Source: Vandiemenella viatica (lineage: Eukaryota; Arthropoda; Insecta; Orthoptera; Morabidae). From it: a stretch of 64,000 bases of DNA. Below the pieces are notes generated by a model that was not told the origin of the DNA, did not search any database, and saw only the letters and a program-made list of their open reading frames with translations. Position 1 is the stretch's first letter; every line of letters starts with the position of its first letter. The DNA is taken from positions 223,074,739 to 223,138,738 of the forward strand of contig CM061919.1 of NCBI GenBank assembly GCA_031002005.1. The letters are read 5' to 3'. Positions 10,401 to 21,009 of the stretch are shown piece by piece. Position numbers and translations under genes: made by a program.

Positions 10401-10575
10401 CTGTGCATCGCCTATTCGACTCTGACCAGCGCGCATCTCGGTTTTGCGGTCGGTTACTCCTTTGGACTCTGTGCATCGCATATTGGACTCGGATCAGTGC
10501 GCGTCTCGGTCTACGTTCGGTTTATTCCTTGGGCTCTGAGCAGCTCATCTTGGACTTTGCTTCGGTTCTCGCTCG
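10395..10575. repeat. Short tandem duplication downstream of the promoter-like block
   Basis: CTCTGTGCATCGCCTATTCG near 10399 recurs as CTCTGTGCATCGCATATTGG near 10467 and, worn, as CTCTGAGCAGCTCATCTTGG near 10534. The period is about 68 bp. The second half of each unit carries GCGCATCTCGGT or GCGCGTCTCGGT. Confidence 0.75.
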
Positions 10576-10874
10576 ATCGTCTCCGGGCGACCGCCCGTAC
10601 GTCGTGTTGACATTTCGGCCGCCGTGCAAACACAGCTGTTTTCATGTTATGCTCTATATTCGAAGTTTAGTTAAGGATGAATCACACATCAGGCATGTGA
10701 AAAATGGTCACGTTGTGCATGTAATAACGTATACGGCCATAATAAGTCGTTTCATAAGTGCTCATATTGTCAACATGATCAGAAACTAGGAAGTATATCC
10801 TGTTTAGCACCATATGGTAGCCCATCTGGTTTCTAGTGTGGAGAAATATATACAATGTACGTATATATATATCT

Positions 10875-11005
10875 TGTTTTACGTCGAGGTCATTAGAGGT
10901 GGCAAAGGATGGAGGCAAGAAACGGGAAGGAATTCAGCAATTCGTTTTGAAGGGCCATCCCGGCATTGGACTAGGTAGTTTTGGAACGGTGGAAACCAAA
11001 CGCTC
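10875..11005 (-). mobile_element. SINE family 1 fragment
   Basis: TTTTACGTCGAGGTCATTAGAGG, GAAACGGGAAGGAATTC and CATCCCGGCATT on the plus strand are the reverse complement of the family 3' body. The head is lost. Confidence 0.7.
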
Positions 11006-11009
11006 GGTA

Positions 11010-12035
11010 GGAGAAAAGGATGTGATTTTTTTATGGGTTATTACATTTGTAATGATCTATTTCTTTGTTATTCTTGATTGTAGTAGACGTGTAGCAAATT
11101 TTTTATGTTTATTCTTCTTTTTCAAAAACTCTTAAACACGTTCCATCTTAACCCACAAATCATTTAAAAGTGGACATCATGCATGTTGAGAATTGGTTAT
11201 TATTTCTTAGAACAGGCGCATTTCTCTAGAAATTCTGCACACGGAATAAGCTGCCAGTGTCAGATCAACAAGTGCTTCGTAACAGGCTTTCTGTAACTTG
11301 TACGCACGTTGTGTAATCACTACATTGTCTGTAGGTGTGCCCTGACACACTGTATTTTTTTTAATAAAGTTGTTAGATTTTAGTCGTATCTATGTTTATC
11401 AATCTTTTTTATTTTTATAGGGTGATTGTCTGAACAGTTGAAATAGGACTGATATTTAAAAGCCTTAAACGAACAGAGAACTTGGCTATATAGCTGTGTC
11501 ACCACTCGAAGACAAACGGGAGACGGCATACAGCTATTCGGCAACAGTTTTCTTGCCAAGAAATCCGCCTGTAAAACACGGGACCGAATACACGGCTTCA
11601 AGTCGTAAAAATAAACCAAGGATCAAAATATTTAGCCTGCCGTCACCACGTCGAGGCTAAATCGGGAGGTTTGTCTCCTGCTCAAGGCAAGTACTAGAAA
11701 CATAGTGTACATTTTGTATACTGCATTTGCTGAAAAAGTCATAAACAGGCGGTTGTATTGGTGTAAAAAGATCGGCTGACTTAAACAAAAAACCACATCA
11801 TATCAAAAACTATTCAAGCATTGCGGTTATTCTAAGAGAAAAGTATGAAGAAGACAAGTACAAACATGTTACATTTGTAGAACTGCGTTCATATTTTAAC
11901 TGTGTTTAGAGATTCAAGATGCCGATAATTTTGATAAATTCATGACTGGAATAATGAGTCGCACTTGGTATGAGCAAACAAAATAACAATCAGGTGGCGG
12001 TAACAAATGTGAAGACACATGAGAGAAGAGAGCAT
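11010..12035. other. No gene recognised
   Basis: The 79-codon minus-strand frame at 11380-11619 shows no domain. The rest is AT-rich unique sequence. Confidence 0.45.
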
Positions 12036-12040
12036 CACAT

Positions 12041-12478
12041 AATGAAATTATAGATTAAAAATTCCAAAAGAACGCTTTTCGTAGGAATATGAACCGAATA
12101 GTTCAAATAATCTTTAAATATAAAGATTATGTTCAACGGTAATAGGATGTTCGCAGTTCAGTAAAACTTAATTATTTGAATAAGCTTAAGATAAAAATGA
12201 AGTCATTGACCAAAAATTTAATTTTAATACAAAAAAGCATGGAGTACTGGATATCAGCTGTCATAGTTTTTATCGCTAGATATTCGTAAAGGTTGAGTCT
12301 TTATAAAACATTAAAGCTATTTTTTTGCTCAATAACTATTCTTATCTTAAGCTTATTCAGAAAATTAAGTTTTCCTGCCGCTGTTAAAAGTAATCTTTAT
12401 ATTTAAAGATTATTTTAACGTTATACTTCACATTGCTAAGAAAAGCGTTTTTTTAGTCTTTTTAAATTATAATTTCAT
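12041..12478. repeat. Long imperfect inverted repeat, probable MITE
   Basis: Arms of about 160 bp (12041-12210 and 12320-12478) are reverse complements with substitutions and small gaps. Matching blocks include ATGAAATTATA at the outer ends, ACGCTTTTC, TAATCTTTAAATATAAAGATTA and TTGAATAAGCTTAAGATAA. The third block is itself palindromic. No target duplication was identified. Confidence 0.75.
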
Positions 12479-12896
12479 TTTTAACTTTTTAGTTTACATT
12501 GCTGCAAAAGAGTGCTTTTATAGGTGATCCTTGCGAAAATTTCTGGAATAAAATACGATGAATAGTAATGTTGGTGGTTTGTAATACTCTGAAAGAAGAA
12601 CCGCATCATTTGTAAAAATTGTTTATTTGTTTAGTGTAATAGTTTCGTAACAAAATACGTAAAAAAATTTACGAAACAATTAGAAAAAACCTTTAGACGC
12701 GTAAAATGTATGTATGAAAAACTGTCACTGCTCCTAACGGAATACAACCAACCTGAAATATCCATATCTCTGTGATACGTGTTGCAGTGATCATCACCCG
12801 TGAGAAAATTTAGCGAATAAAATGTTTACGTAGGAATTATGTAGCTAAACAAAAATGTTTCCGTAACAAAAAAAGTACGAAAAGCTACTTATTTTA

Positions 12897-12897
<1 letters not shown>

Positions 12898-12942
<45 letters not shown>
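12898..12942. repeat. Poly-A tract, 45 bp
   Basis: Uninterrupted A-run followed by a short CACACATACACA. No retroposon body is evident 5' of it. Confidence 0.95.
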
Positions 12943-12943
<1 letters not shown>

Positions 12944-13131
12944 ACACATACACAACTATTTATCTTTGTCGACGCCAGTGAAGTAGTTTATAATATCTCT
13001 GTTATATGCTGTTATCTAGCGGCTTGACTCTGATGTGTCTCATACTCGCTACTTCATGGTTATTACTTTGCCCTTTATGGTAAGTGTCAAATTAAAAAAA
13101 AATCTGTAATAATTTCTGATGTTACATAAAT

Positions 13132-13545
13132 GGAGACCTTGATCTTTGAAATGATACCACATTTATCAATTTCGGTTAGGAATCAAGGAAAATAAATGGG
13201 TCGTGACAAAAAAAAAGGCGTTGTGGAAATACTGATACTTTTGACATTTGGGTCGAAATATGGAAAATTCATTTTTTTAAATATAATGCGACCAAAGCGG
13301 GGACTTTGTTCTTTACAATGGTACCCCATTTCTCGATTTCGATTAGGTATCCAAGAAGATAAGTGGCCCATGACAAAAAAATCGTTATGTATGGAAGTAA
13401 TGATACTTTTGCCCTTTTAGAGTCAAATTCCGAAAAATTCCTTTCTTAAAATATGATGTGACCAAAGCAGAGTACTTAATCCTTAAAATGATACCTCATT
13501 TATCGATTAGGTATGAATGGAGATAATGGCTTGTGACCAAACAAA
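13132..13545. repeat. Tandem repeat, period about 168 bp, ~2.4 units
   Basis: The block TTTGAAATGATACC..ATTTATCAATTTCGGTTAGG (13147) recurs at about 13312 (TTTACAATGGTACC) and 13482 (CTTAAAATGATACC). Each is followed by GAAATACTGATACTTTTG-like and GACCAAAGC blocks. The frames on both strands here are by-products of the repeat. Confidence 0.8.
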
Positions 13546-13549
13546 CAAA

Positions 13550-15145
13550 AAACACATTTCAAAATTAATGTTAATTACTTGGACTTGGGAAATACACAAC
13601 ATGAAGCTAGAAAAGCTCAAATGGCGTTGAAGATTTTTTTTAAGAAATTGCAATTAGTAAAAACCTTGGCGATTGTATATAGGCTAAGGTTTTTTTTTTT
13701 TTTTTAATTACTGCAAACGTCAGTACGTTTCAGTTGAAAGTGGTATTTGTACTCCACGCCAGAGAATACCAGTGTTTTGCGAGAGGCGCTGTTTGTTATT
13801 TCGACTGCAGTGTGGCACTAGCCTTCAAATACGGTAATGCTCCGAACATTTTGTTTTGGTTTTCGTGGACACTGAATATTTGACGTGACCCCATAGTTAA
13901 CACTAAACAAATTTGCTCAAATTAACTGCGGCTAGTCGGTGCAACAGAGGAAAATACTTTTCTTTTGGGAACTCATGTTTTGTTTTATTTTAATGTTGTG
14001 TTTTGTTTTGCAATCTTTTTTGTTCAGCATTTTTATATGTTTTTAGTTATATTAATTTTGTCATCTGGGTGTTTCATTTAATCTGAGAAAGAAATAAAAG
14101 ACTCTCTGCAATTATTTTTGTGATAAAATTCCTAATAATAGTAAAATACCGGTAGGTAATACAATATGTATTTATAAGCGATTTCAGGAACAAACAGAAA
14201 TATTTTGGTAAATTTTGACTTAACATTTATTATGAAAACTGAGTTGAGTGAATAATTGTGTTAAAGAAGTATATGTTTAGCATCATTATTCGCAAATTTT
14301 TCATTAATAACTTCAATTTGGCTAAATCTTACGAAAGTCAACATATTGACTCGTGTGAAGCATCAAAATGTATGCCTTTCCTGGTGTCCGGATGTAGTTT
14401 TCACCCCTGCGCAGCAACATCGCCCATACTGACTAGTGTTTGTTAATGTTGCTGCCTGTGAGTGTGTACAGTATAACGTATTGTTTGTGTTATGGTTTAG
14501 AGATTAAATAAAGGAGAAGTTAAAATGAGTGCTGCTGGTCTATTCGGGACTACTCGTCCCAAGCAGACGAAAGGGGGCTAGCAAGTTTAACGTCAATCAT
14601 CCGTAGTGTAATATCAGTAGCGTAATATGCTTAGCGACGGAGAAGCTCATACTGAAGACAGTGGAATAGCCGTAGAAACTTCACAGCTTTACTGGTGTTA
14701 GTTACGGACCTTCTAAAATTTCAAACACCACCAGATGAACTTCTTTGAAGGCTCGTTACAATGAATTGCTGTTTTCCACAGGAGTCTAGAATAAGCTTGT
14801 AAAATTATTATCTATTATTGTTCCTCATTTTTAAACACAAATAACATTTACTTTCAGCATTCATTCAACATATTAACAGAATATTTCCAAGCACAATTCG
14901 TCCGCTATATTCATCATCTTTTTTCCTACGGAATTGCCCTCTTCTTCTGTCTGCGCCAAAGATGTTCTTTTAACACACTGCTCTTTGCTCATGCATAATA
15001 ACTATCTTTTCCTCTTAAAAAAAAAAAAAAAAAAAATTATACACACACAAAGATTCCTACCTTTAAATATACACACATAAAAAAACAAAAAACTGAAATA
15101 ATACAAACAAAAATTAAGGGACTATGTTTCCTTACAAGCTATACT
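13550..15145. other. No gene recognised
   Basis: Includes an 18-codon frame at 14525-14581 (MSAAGLFGTTRPKQTKGG) that is too short to call. Otherwise AT-rich sequence with a T-run near 13690 and an A-run near 15018. Confidence 0.45.
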
Positions 15146-15150
15146 ATTAC

Positions 15151-15640
15151 TTTTTTTTTACTTATGGCTTTACGCTTCTTTGATGTCGTGGTCATTAGAG
15201 GCAGGATAGGACTGGGGACAAGGAACGGGCGTGGTGGGTAAACGGTTAACGTTCTGGCCTCGCATTCAGGAGGACGCGTGTTCGAATCCCCGTCCGGGCA
15301 TCCAGATTTGGGTTTTCCATGGTTTCCTCAAATAACTCCGGGCGAATGCCGGGACGCTTCCTTCAATAAGGCCATGGCCGAATTCCTTCCCGTTCCTTGT
15401 CCCCAGTTCCATCCTGCCTCTAATGGCCTTAGCCGTCGATGAGGCGTAAAGCCATAAGTTAAAAAAAAGAAAATGGAAGGAATTCGGCCATGAACTTTAG
15501 GAGGAATCATGCCGGCATTCGCCTGGAGTGATTTGGGAAAACCACGGAAAATCCAGATCTGGATGGCCGGACGGGGATTCGAACCGGCGTCCTCCCGAAT
15601 GCGAGGCCAGAACGTTAACCGGTCAACCACCACACTCGGT
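15151..15640 (-). mobile_element. SINE family 1, split by another SINE
   Basis: On the minus strand the head (GAGTGTGGTGGTTGACCGGTTAACG in pieces, ending at 15640) and body run to 15475. They are interrupted by the plus-strand copy at 15230-15470 and resume from 15229 to the poly-A (T-run at 15151). The break falls inside the conserved AAGGAACGGGAAGGAATTC block, which is found uninterrupted in other copies. Confidence 0.9.
15230..15470 (+). mobile_element. SINE family 1, full-length, nested inside another SINE
   Basis: Head GCGTGGTGGGTAAACGGTTAACG, B box GTTCGAATCCCC near 15280, complete body, tail GAGGCGTAAAGCCATAAG and A-run at about 15461. Orientation is opposite to its host SINE. The target duplication is short and worn (AACGGG against AAATGG). 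Confidence 0.92.
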
Positions 15641-15649
15641 AAGATATTA

Positions 15650-16585
15650 CGACTGTGATCTGGATGAAGACTTTTTTTTTTCAGCCGACTCGTCACAATG
15701 GGTGAAGACAAGGTTTACCGCTGGGACTAAAAATAGCGGAGTAAACAAGTGGAAACAAAGCTATCCACAGTATGAAAAGAACTAACAAGCGAAGGTCAGT
15801 GGATGTCGTCCGTTTCCTGGGATTGTGAGGCAGCTAACCTGTTGGAGCACCTGCCACAGGACATGGAGTCACTATTAGCTTTTACTACCATCTTCTAAAC
15901 CTGTTGCGTGCGAATATAAAGGTGAAACGGTGAGGAACGCTCTTCAAAACGATGGTGCTGATTACGGATCAACCGTTATGTTAGTGCATTCATTTCGAAA
16001 TCAGTTTAACTGTGATTCGAAATCTAGCGCAGTCTCGTGCATTCCTTAGACCTCCCACCTAGTGACTTATTCCTCTTTCCAAAAACAAATCGTCCAATCA
16101 ATTTTGACACAAGCGATGACGTTATTTCTAAGGTGTTTTGCTCGGTACAAATGTGTCAGCAAGCAAGATGACTGCGAGGAGAGGAACTAATCACGCAATG
16201 GACGTAATGTTCTAAGATCACTCCATGTAAGTTTTGGTACCCCTCGTATGTGTAGATAAGAGAGACCCCAGGATGGGAGTAGAGAATTTCAAACTTTTTT
16301 TCTTTGTCACTAGTTTTTCTGGCTAGTAGTTACAGCCAAGAGTTTGTTTTTAATTAGCTTCAATTACCTAACCGAAGTTACCAATTAATGTAGACAAAAG
16401 AGTATAGTTAGTTACCGGATTCGTGAACTGAAATCTTATCTTAAATACAGAGGTCATAAAGTATGTAGAGTCTTACAAACGTCCGCGAGTAACATTTACT
16501 GAAAATATATCGAAATTAAATGAATTAACGAAGGTTGGTTGGATCCTCTCGAAAGAGTCGTGCTAAGCCATCTTATAGGAAGGAA
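15650..16585. other. No gene recognised
   Basis: I see no exon with credible splice sites and no family-level repeat here. Confidence 0.4.
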
Positions 16586-16589
16586 GGTC

Positions 16590-16730
16590 AGTTCCTTTCC
16601 TCTGAGACACAGTTTAACGTGGAATCCGAGCCACGGAACGTCTTTGCATATCTCATATGATCAAACTGCGGGATTTGAACCAGGGATCGGAGCAGGAAGT
16701 TTTCAAAAAGAATCCTCTTTGACAGGTTAC
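16590..16730 (-). mobile_element. tRNA-derived SINE, family 2 (worn)
   Basis: The segment CAGTTTAACGTGGAATCCGAGCCAC (in part at 16611-16635) is shared with the better copy at 61620-61785. On the minus strand, GGTTCAAATCCCGC near 16680 is the B box. Confidence 0.65.
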
Positions 16731-16865
16731 ACATGTGACGAGAAAATCACACTCTGCTTGGAAAGTAAACAAAAATTAAAGAACAAGAGAGCATATACTT
16801 GATTATTAATGTCTTAAGTTATGAATGATATACAAATGTGGATAAGAGTGCCAACGTCTGTCTAA

Positions 16866-17592
16866 AGGCGCATTCCCACGATCCCTTGTAAAGGCGCGTT
16901 CCCACGATCCCTTGTAACGAAGGCGAGACGGGACGGAACGGGACGAATATTCAACCACAAGCCATGGGAACAGGGCCGCCTCTGCTAGCGGAGACGAGAC
17001 GCAGCTACCCACTCTGAGTCGGTAAACATCGCAGGCGTGTGTAGCGGTGTGCTTTTGCCATCGGTTTTGCAGCAGCGGTGCGCACCCCTTCTGTTGCTGT
17101 AAAGTGCTCTGTACCAAACGACACTAGGCAACGTGGTGGGGATGTGGCGGCCAGGTAAGCTAGGACTAACCTGCGGCCCGCGGTCGTCCCTACACTTCGG
17201 CTAATGAGGTCCCATCCCGTCTCGCCTCGTCTACAAGGGATCATGGGAACGCGCCTTTACGAAGGCGAGACGAGACGGGACCTCATTAGTCGTAGTGTAG
17301 GGACGACCGCGGGCCGCAGGTTAGTCCTAGCTTAACTTGCCGCCACCTCCGCACCACGTTGCCTAGTGTCGTTTGGCACAGAGCACTTTACAGCAACAGA
17401 AGGGGTGCGCACAGCTGCTGCAAACTGATGGCAACAGCGCACCGCTACACACGCCTGTGATGTTTACCGACTCAGAGTTGGTAGTCGCGTCTCGTCTCCG
17501 CTAGCAGAGGCGGCCCTGTTCCCATGGCGTGTGGTCGAGTATTCGTCCCGTCCCGTCTCGCCTTCGTTACAATGGATCGTGGGAACGGGCCT
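16866..17592. mobile_element. 727-bp foldback element (PIF/Harbinger-like MITE pair)
   Basis: The two halves are reverse complements over about 330 bp each (for example GAGTCGGTAAACATC and TGATGTTTACCGACTC; AACGACACTAGGCAACGTGG and its complement). Outer termini are AGGCGCATTCCCACGATCC and, reversed, AGGCCCGTTCCCACGATCC. They are flanked by TAA at 16863-16865 and 17593-17595, the 3-bp duplication type of PIF/Harbinger transposons. A third, inverted copy of the terminal sequence lies in the centre (about 17229-17258). The left half is therefore a complete MITE with both ends, and the right half is a second copy in opposite orientation sharing the middle terminus. The first 27 bp are also duplicated in tandem (16864-16914). 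No coding capacity. It is much more GC-rich than its surroundings. Confidence 0.88.
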
Positions 17593-18261
17593 TAAGCTAT
17601 ATGTAGTTGGGTAGCTGTGTAGGCGAAAAGTGGAGCTAAGGAAAAAAAAAAAAATTATAATCAGAACGACTGACACGCTAGTTCCTAACTTCGAATCTGG
17701 ACTCGTGCTTGCCCTCCCCCCCCCCCTTTCCCCTTTTCCCCGCATCAAGCATGGCGGCTGTTTGACACGTAACGATAAACCTCCGGTTTACGAGAGAAGA
17801 CCATTACAGAAATTATTATGACCGTATGGGGCTGAGAAATTTCTCGTAAATTCATGTTTATTGAATAGACTAGCTGTTACCCTCGACTTCGTATGCGTGA
17901 ACCCAGAATTGTATTGCTAGTATTCAATATTGAAAGCTGTAAGTTACCTAAAACATGTCCCAAAAAAACACGGAGTCGGAAAAATATGATGCGTGAGCCA
18001 AGACCATACCATTCCCACCACTGAACCTGTCTCGTCAAGAAAACCAATTAGCAACATATTTAAAAATAGAAAAAAAACTAAGGTGGATGTGTTAACCGTG
18101 GGAGGCTACCCACCAAAGTTCCTTCCGCAGAATTTTGTTTGTTGTTTAAAATCATGTCACTCTCTGGGGACATCTTATGTGAATTCCGTTTTATACACAA
18201 CGTTTTTAGTTTTTCTGGCCTTTCCTAAGACATTGGGGGTTTGGAAACCCTTGAGCTAGAT

Positions 18262-18917
18262 CAGGGTCGGTTTAAGGCTACCGCAAGAACCGCAGTCGCG
18301 GGGGGGCCCCACCACGATCCCCTTCAAAATTTGTCCTTACTTAACGAACAATTTTCCTGCTAAAATCAATAATCTACAAATTTAGAATGTTAATAAGATG
18401 CGTTCACAATAGACGTTTCCGAGGGGTTGAGTCCACGAGAAGTCCTTCATCAGATTCAGTTTTGAGAAAGTCGTATCTGATGTAATTACAATAGGCCTAT
18501 ATATTTAAAGGCGTGTATTGCTCTGAACCTGTTTCAGCAATTTATGTAATTTCGTTCTGATAAACTCATTCATCTATTGACGTTTCATATAAAAAGTTAT
18601 TAAATTAAAATATGTATGCCTGCTCACGTGTCTCCATCCCCAAAAAACTATATGTACTAGCAAAGAAAGGCAAGAAATGAAATGTCGTATACAAAAAGTG
18701 TATTATAAATATAATAGCTATAAAATTAAATACAAAAACAATTTCATTTGACACAATGGGCAGCAGCGATAAGCCAGAAATGAAAGTGACAGTAGTTGGG
18801 AGATCCATATGAGATGCATTGATAAAACATCAAAGACTCGGCGAAGTTTTCCCGTTCAGCTAATACTCAATAAACTGCTGGCCCGTTTGTACACAATATA
18901 TATTTGTGTGTGTATAT

Positions 18918-18953
<36 letters not shown>

Positions 18954-19065
18954 ATAAAGTCAAGAAAATTATCAAAAGTGTAAGCAAAAGTACATCTAGA
19001 AAAGAAGTAGGGGGCCCCGAAATCAAACCTCGCATGGGGCCCCGAAATTCCTTAAGCGGACCCTG
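18262..19065. mobile_element. hAT-type MITE inside the Helitron
   Basis: Termini CAGGGTCGGTTTAAGG (18262) and CCTTAAGCGGACCCTG (ending 19065) form a 16-bp inverted repeat with two mismatches. The 8-bp target duplication AGCTAGAT is exact at 18254-18261 and 19066-19073. The ends also carry GGGGGCCCC-type sequence. The interior is AT-rich and non-coding apart from a GT microsatellite. Confidence 0.93.
18905..18951. repeat. GT microsatellite
   Basis: Imperfect then perfect (GT)n inside the hAT MITE. Confidence 0.95.
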
Positions 19066-19294
19066 AGCTAGATACATATAACTGTCCATGAAAGAAAAAC
19101 GTCTTTTGTAAGTATACCCCTGTAACGTTCAGTGTCTGTCCTTGGGCATTATTGATAGACGTCGCAAAGGCTAATTTTAAAAGCAACTGTATTTTAAACT
19201 GGAATGGTTGGTACTGGAATGGTTGGTCTGTTAGAATTATTGGGATTTCAGGAACCAACACATCACCACCTGCTGACATTCCAGCTATGATCAC
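19066..19294 (-). pseudogene. RepHel helicase C-terminal remnant (Pif1-like)
   Basis: The minus-strand frame reads EIPIILTDQPFQYQPFQFKI, then LAFATSINNAQGQTLNVTGV and FFHGQLYVSSS. This corresponds to the last helicase motifs of Helitron Rep/helicase proteins (usual forms FAMTINKAQGQTL and SHGQLYVACSR). The family lysine in INKAQGQ is asparagine here. The arginine after YV.CS is lost because an hAT MITE inserted at codon SS/S. Fragments of the remaining C-terminus (RPEKLKTLCIK) lie beyond the MITE near 18220-18190. Not functional. Confidence 0.8.
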
Positions 19295-19533
19295 AGCTTT
19301 TATTACGTCGCGCCCGTATTATCTGTAGGCGTGTGCTGTTGCACAGTCGTGGTGTCTGTGCATGAACTTATGAACACATCATACACAAACTGACTGTGGG
19401 AAAAACAAAGCCTAAGTGACCGATGTAACATTACAGAGACTTACACTAGCTGTCGGTCATCAAGATCGGTTAAACTGTTTATTCGTGAAAACGAAACAAA
19501 CAGAGGTACAGAGTTACTTTCGCATTTAATAGA

Positions 19534-20175
19534 TTTATGTCCAGTGGGATTGGTATGTGCGAAACACAGTTGTTAATTTTATACTACTGGACTGGAAATA
19601 TAATAAGACACTCAGTGACTCATGCTCAGCAAATTTATTCGCAAGTTGCATGGACAGTAAAAGGTATGAATGGCTGGAACGATTCCAATACACGCAAGAA
19701 ATGTGGTCAACCCTGAGTGTAAATATCTCGTACATTTAATGGCGTGTTACGGGGAGAAACATTTTTGATATCGCGGGCTAAAAGGGAAATTAGCACGCTT
19801 CGTCGCTTAGTGACCTCCTCAACTCCGGCTATAAGTATACCTTGTGTACCAGGTAACTAACGTGGAAGCGTGAAGGTGACTTCACCCAATAACTGATATA
19901 ATTTCACGCCACACGAAAATACCTCACTTAGGTGGCAATCTGATATGATTGGCTGACAGTATAATGAGTATATTTGTCCACACGTCTCAAGGACAATCTG
20001 ATTTTTCCCGTGAAGTCTCGAGAAAATAAGAAGTCACTTAATTGCCTTGCCTCGAAGGAAGATATTCCTGACTAGGCAACAACTGGATTATGGTTCCACA
20101 GCAAGCTTCTTTCCAAACCTGAAACAGCCAACATATAGGCCTTCAAATCCAAATGAGAAGCGAAAATAACGGGTT
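19534..20175. other. No gene recognised
   Basis: Flank of the Helitron. No element or exon that I can support. Confidence 0.4.
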
Positions 20176-20180
20176 GTGCG

Positions 20181-20417
20181 TTTTTTTATGGCTTTACGTC
20201 TCGTCAACGTCAAAGTCTTTACAAGCGAGAAATGACTAGGGGCAACGAACTGGAAGGAATTTGGCCATGATATTTTTGAAGATACCATTCTGGCATTCGT
20301 GTGCAGTGATTTCGGGAAATTTTGGAAAAAAAATCTGGATGGCCGGACAGGTATTTGAACCTGCGCCCTCCCAAACGAGAGGCCATAGCGTTGCCGTTCA
20401 CCCACCAGGCTCGGTAC
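20181..20417 (-). mobile_element. SINE family 1, diverged
   Basis: T-run at 20181, TATGGCTTTACGTCTCGTCAACG, CATTCGTGTGCAGTGATTTC and, on the minus strand, B box GGTTCAAATACC near 20350. The head ends at about 20417 (GGCTCGGTA). AAAGCCATAA-tail subfamily. Confidence 0.85.
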
Positions 20418-20879
20418 TAGAAGTAATCTTTGCTGTCAATGACAGCTGCATTGTCCGACTTCTTGGCTAGCTAATACATCTGATGGGTAAATCGTAACGA
20501 AATATATGTGTTTGCTCAAGCATGGATGACGAATTGAAACATTCCATTCAGTCAATTTTTTTATATTTTTTTTTTTTAATTTAAAAAATTATTATTGTTA
20601 TTATTTGTAATCATGAATATCACTGTGTAACTTCTAAAAACAATAAAGTATTTTCCTTATTTGATGAGAAATATTACGATGAACAACATGCAATAAATTG
20701 AACCCAATAAATTTCACTTTAGTTATAAAACAATTAATGATAAATTGGTATCCCAATGTAATAGTATTCAGTAACAAATAAAATACGCAAGTGAATTGGT
20801 TTATATACGGCGGTAACTGACAGTACCGAAGTAACAGTTCTAGTATGATGATACATTCATCTACGTAATTCGAATGCAG

Positions 20880-21000
20880 ATAGGATGTCGAAGAAAATCA
20901 TAGAATGGGATCCTGTAAACAAAAGATCAAAGAGGAAATGCTGGAGACCCAAAATTACTCCCTTCGTTGCCAAGTAGTACCAGGAACATTTGTAATAATC
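20880..21000 (+). pseudogene. C-terminal scrap of a non-LTR retrotransposon ORF
   Basis: The frame reads MSKKIIEWDPVNKRSKRKCW, which resembles the R.I.EW.P..KR.RGRP motif near the end of several insect LINE reverse transcriptase ORFs. It lacks the catalytic domain. A different lineage from LINE-A and LINE-B. Confidence 0.45.
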
Positions 21001-21009
21001 GCAATGCCA

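Larger units (their letters stand above)
17870..19533 (-). mobile_element. Helitron with intact termini, helicase remnant, copy 2
   Basis: On the minus strand the element starts at 19533 with TCTATTAAATGCGAAAG and ends at 17870 with ACGAAGTCGAGGGTAACAGCTAG, a CTRR-class end. The flanking bases are A (5') and T (3'), the exact Helitron insertion rule. It is a deletion derivative, because the Rep domain and most of the helicase are gone. Relative to copy 1 the two ends are the same but the interior differs. It carries an hAT MITE at 18262-19065. Confidence 0.88.

Noticed and set aside
14525..14581. Short frame MSAAGLFGTTRPKQTKGG after an AAATAAAGGAG leader
   Set aside because: 18 codons, no splice donor, no homologue recognised. 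Ribosome-binding-like sequence is irrelevant in a eukaryote.
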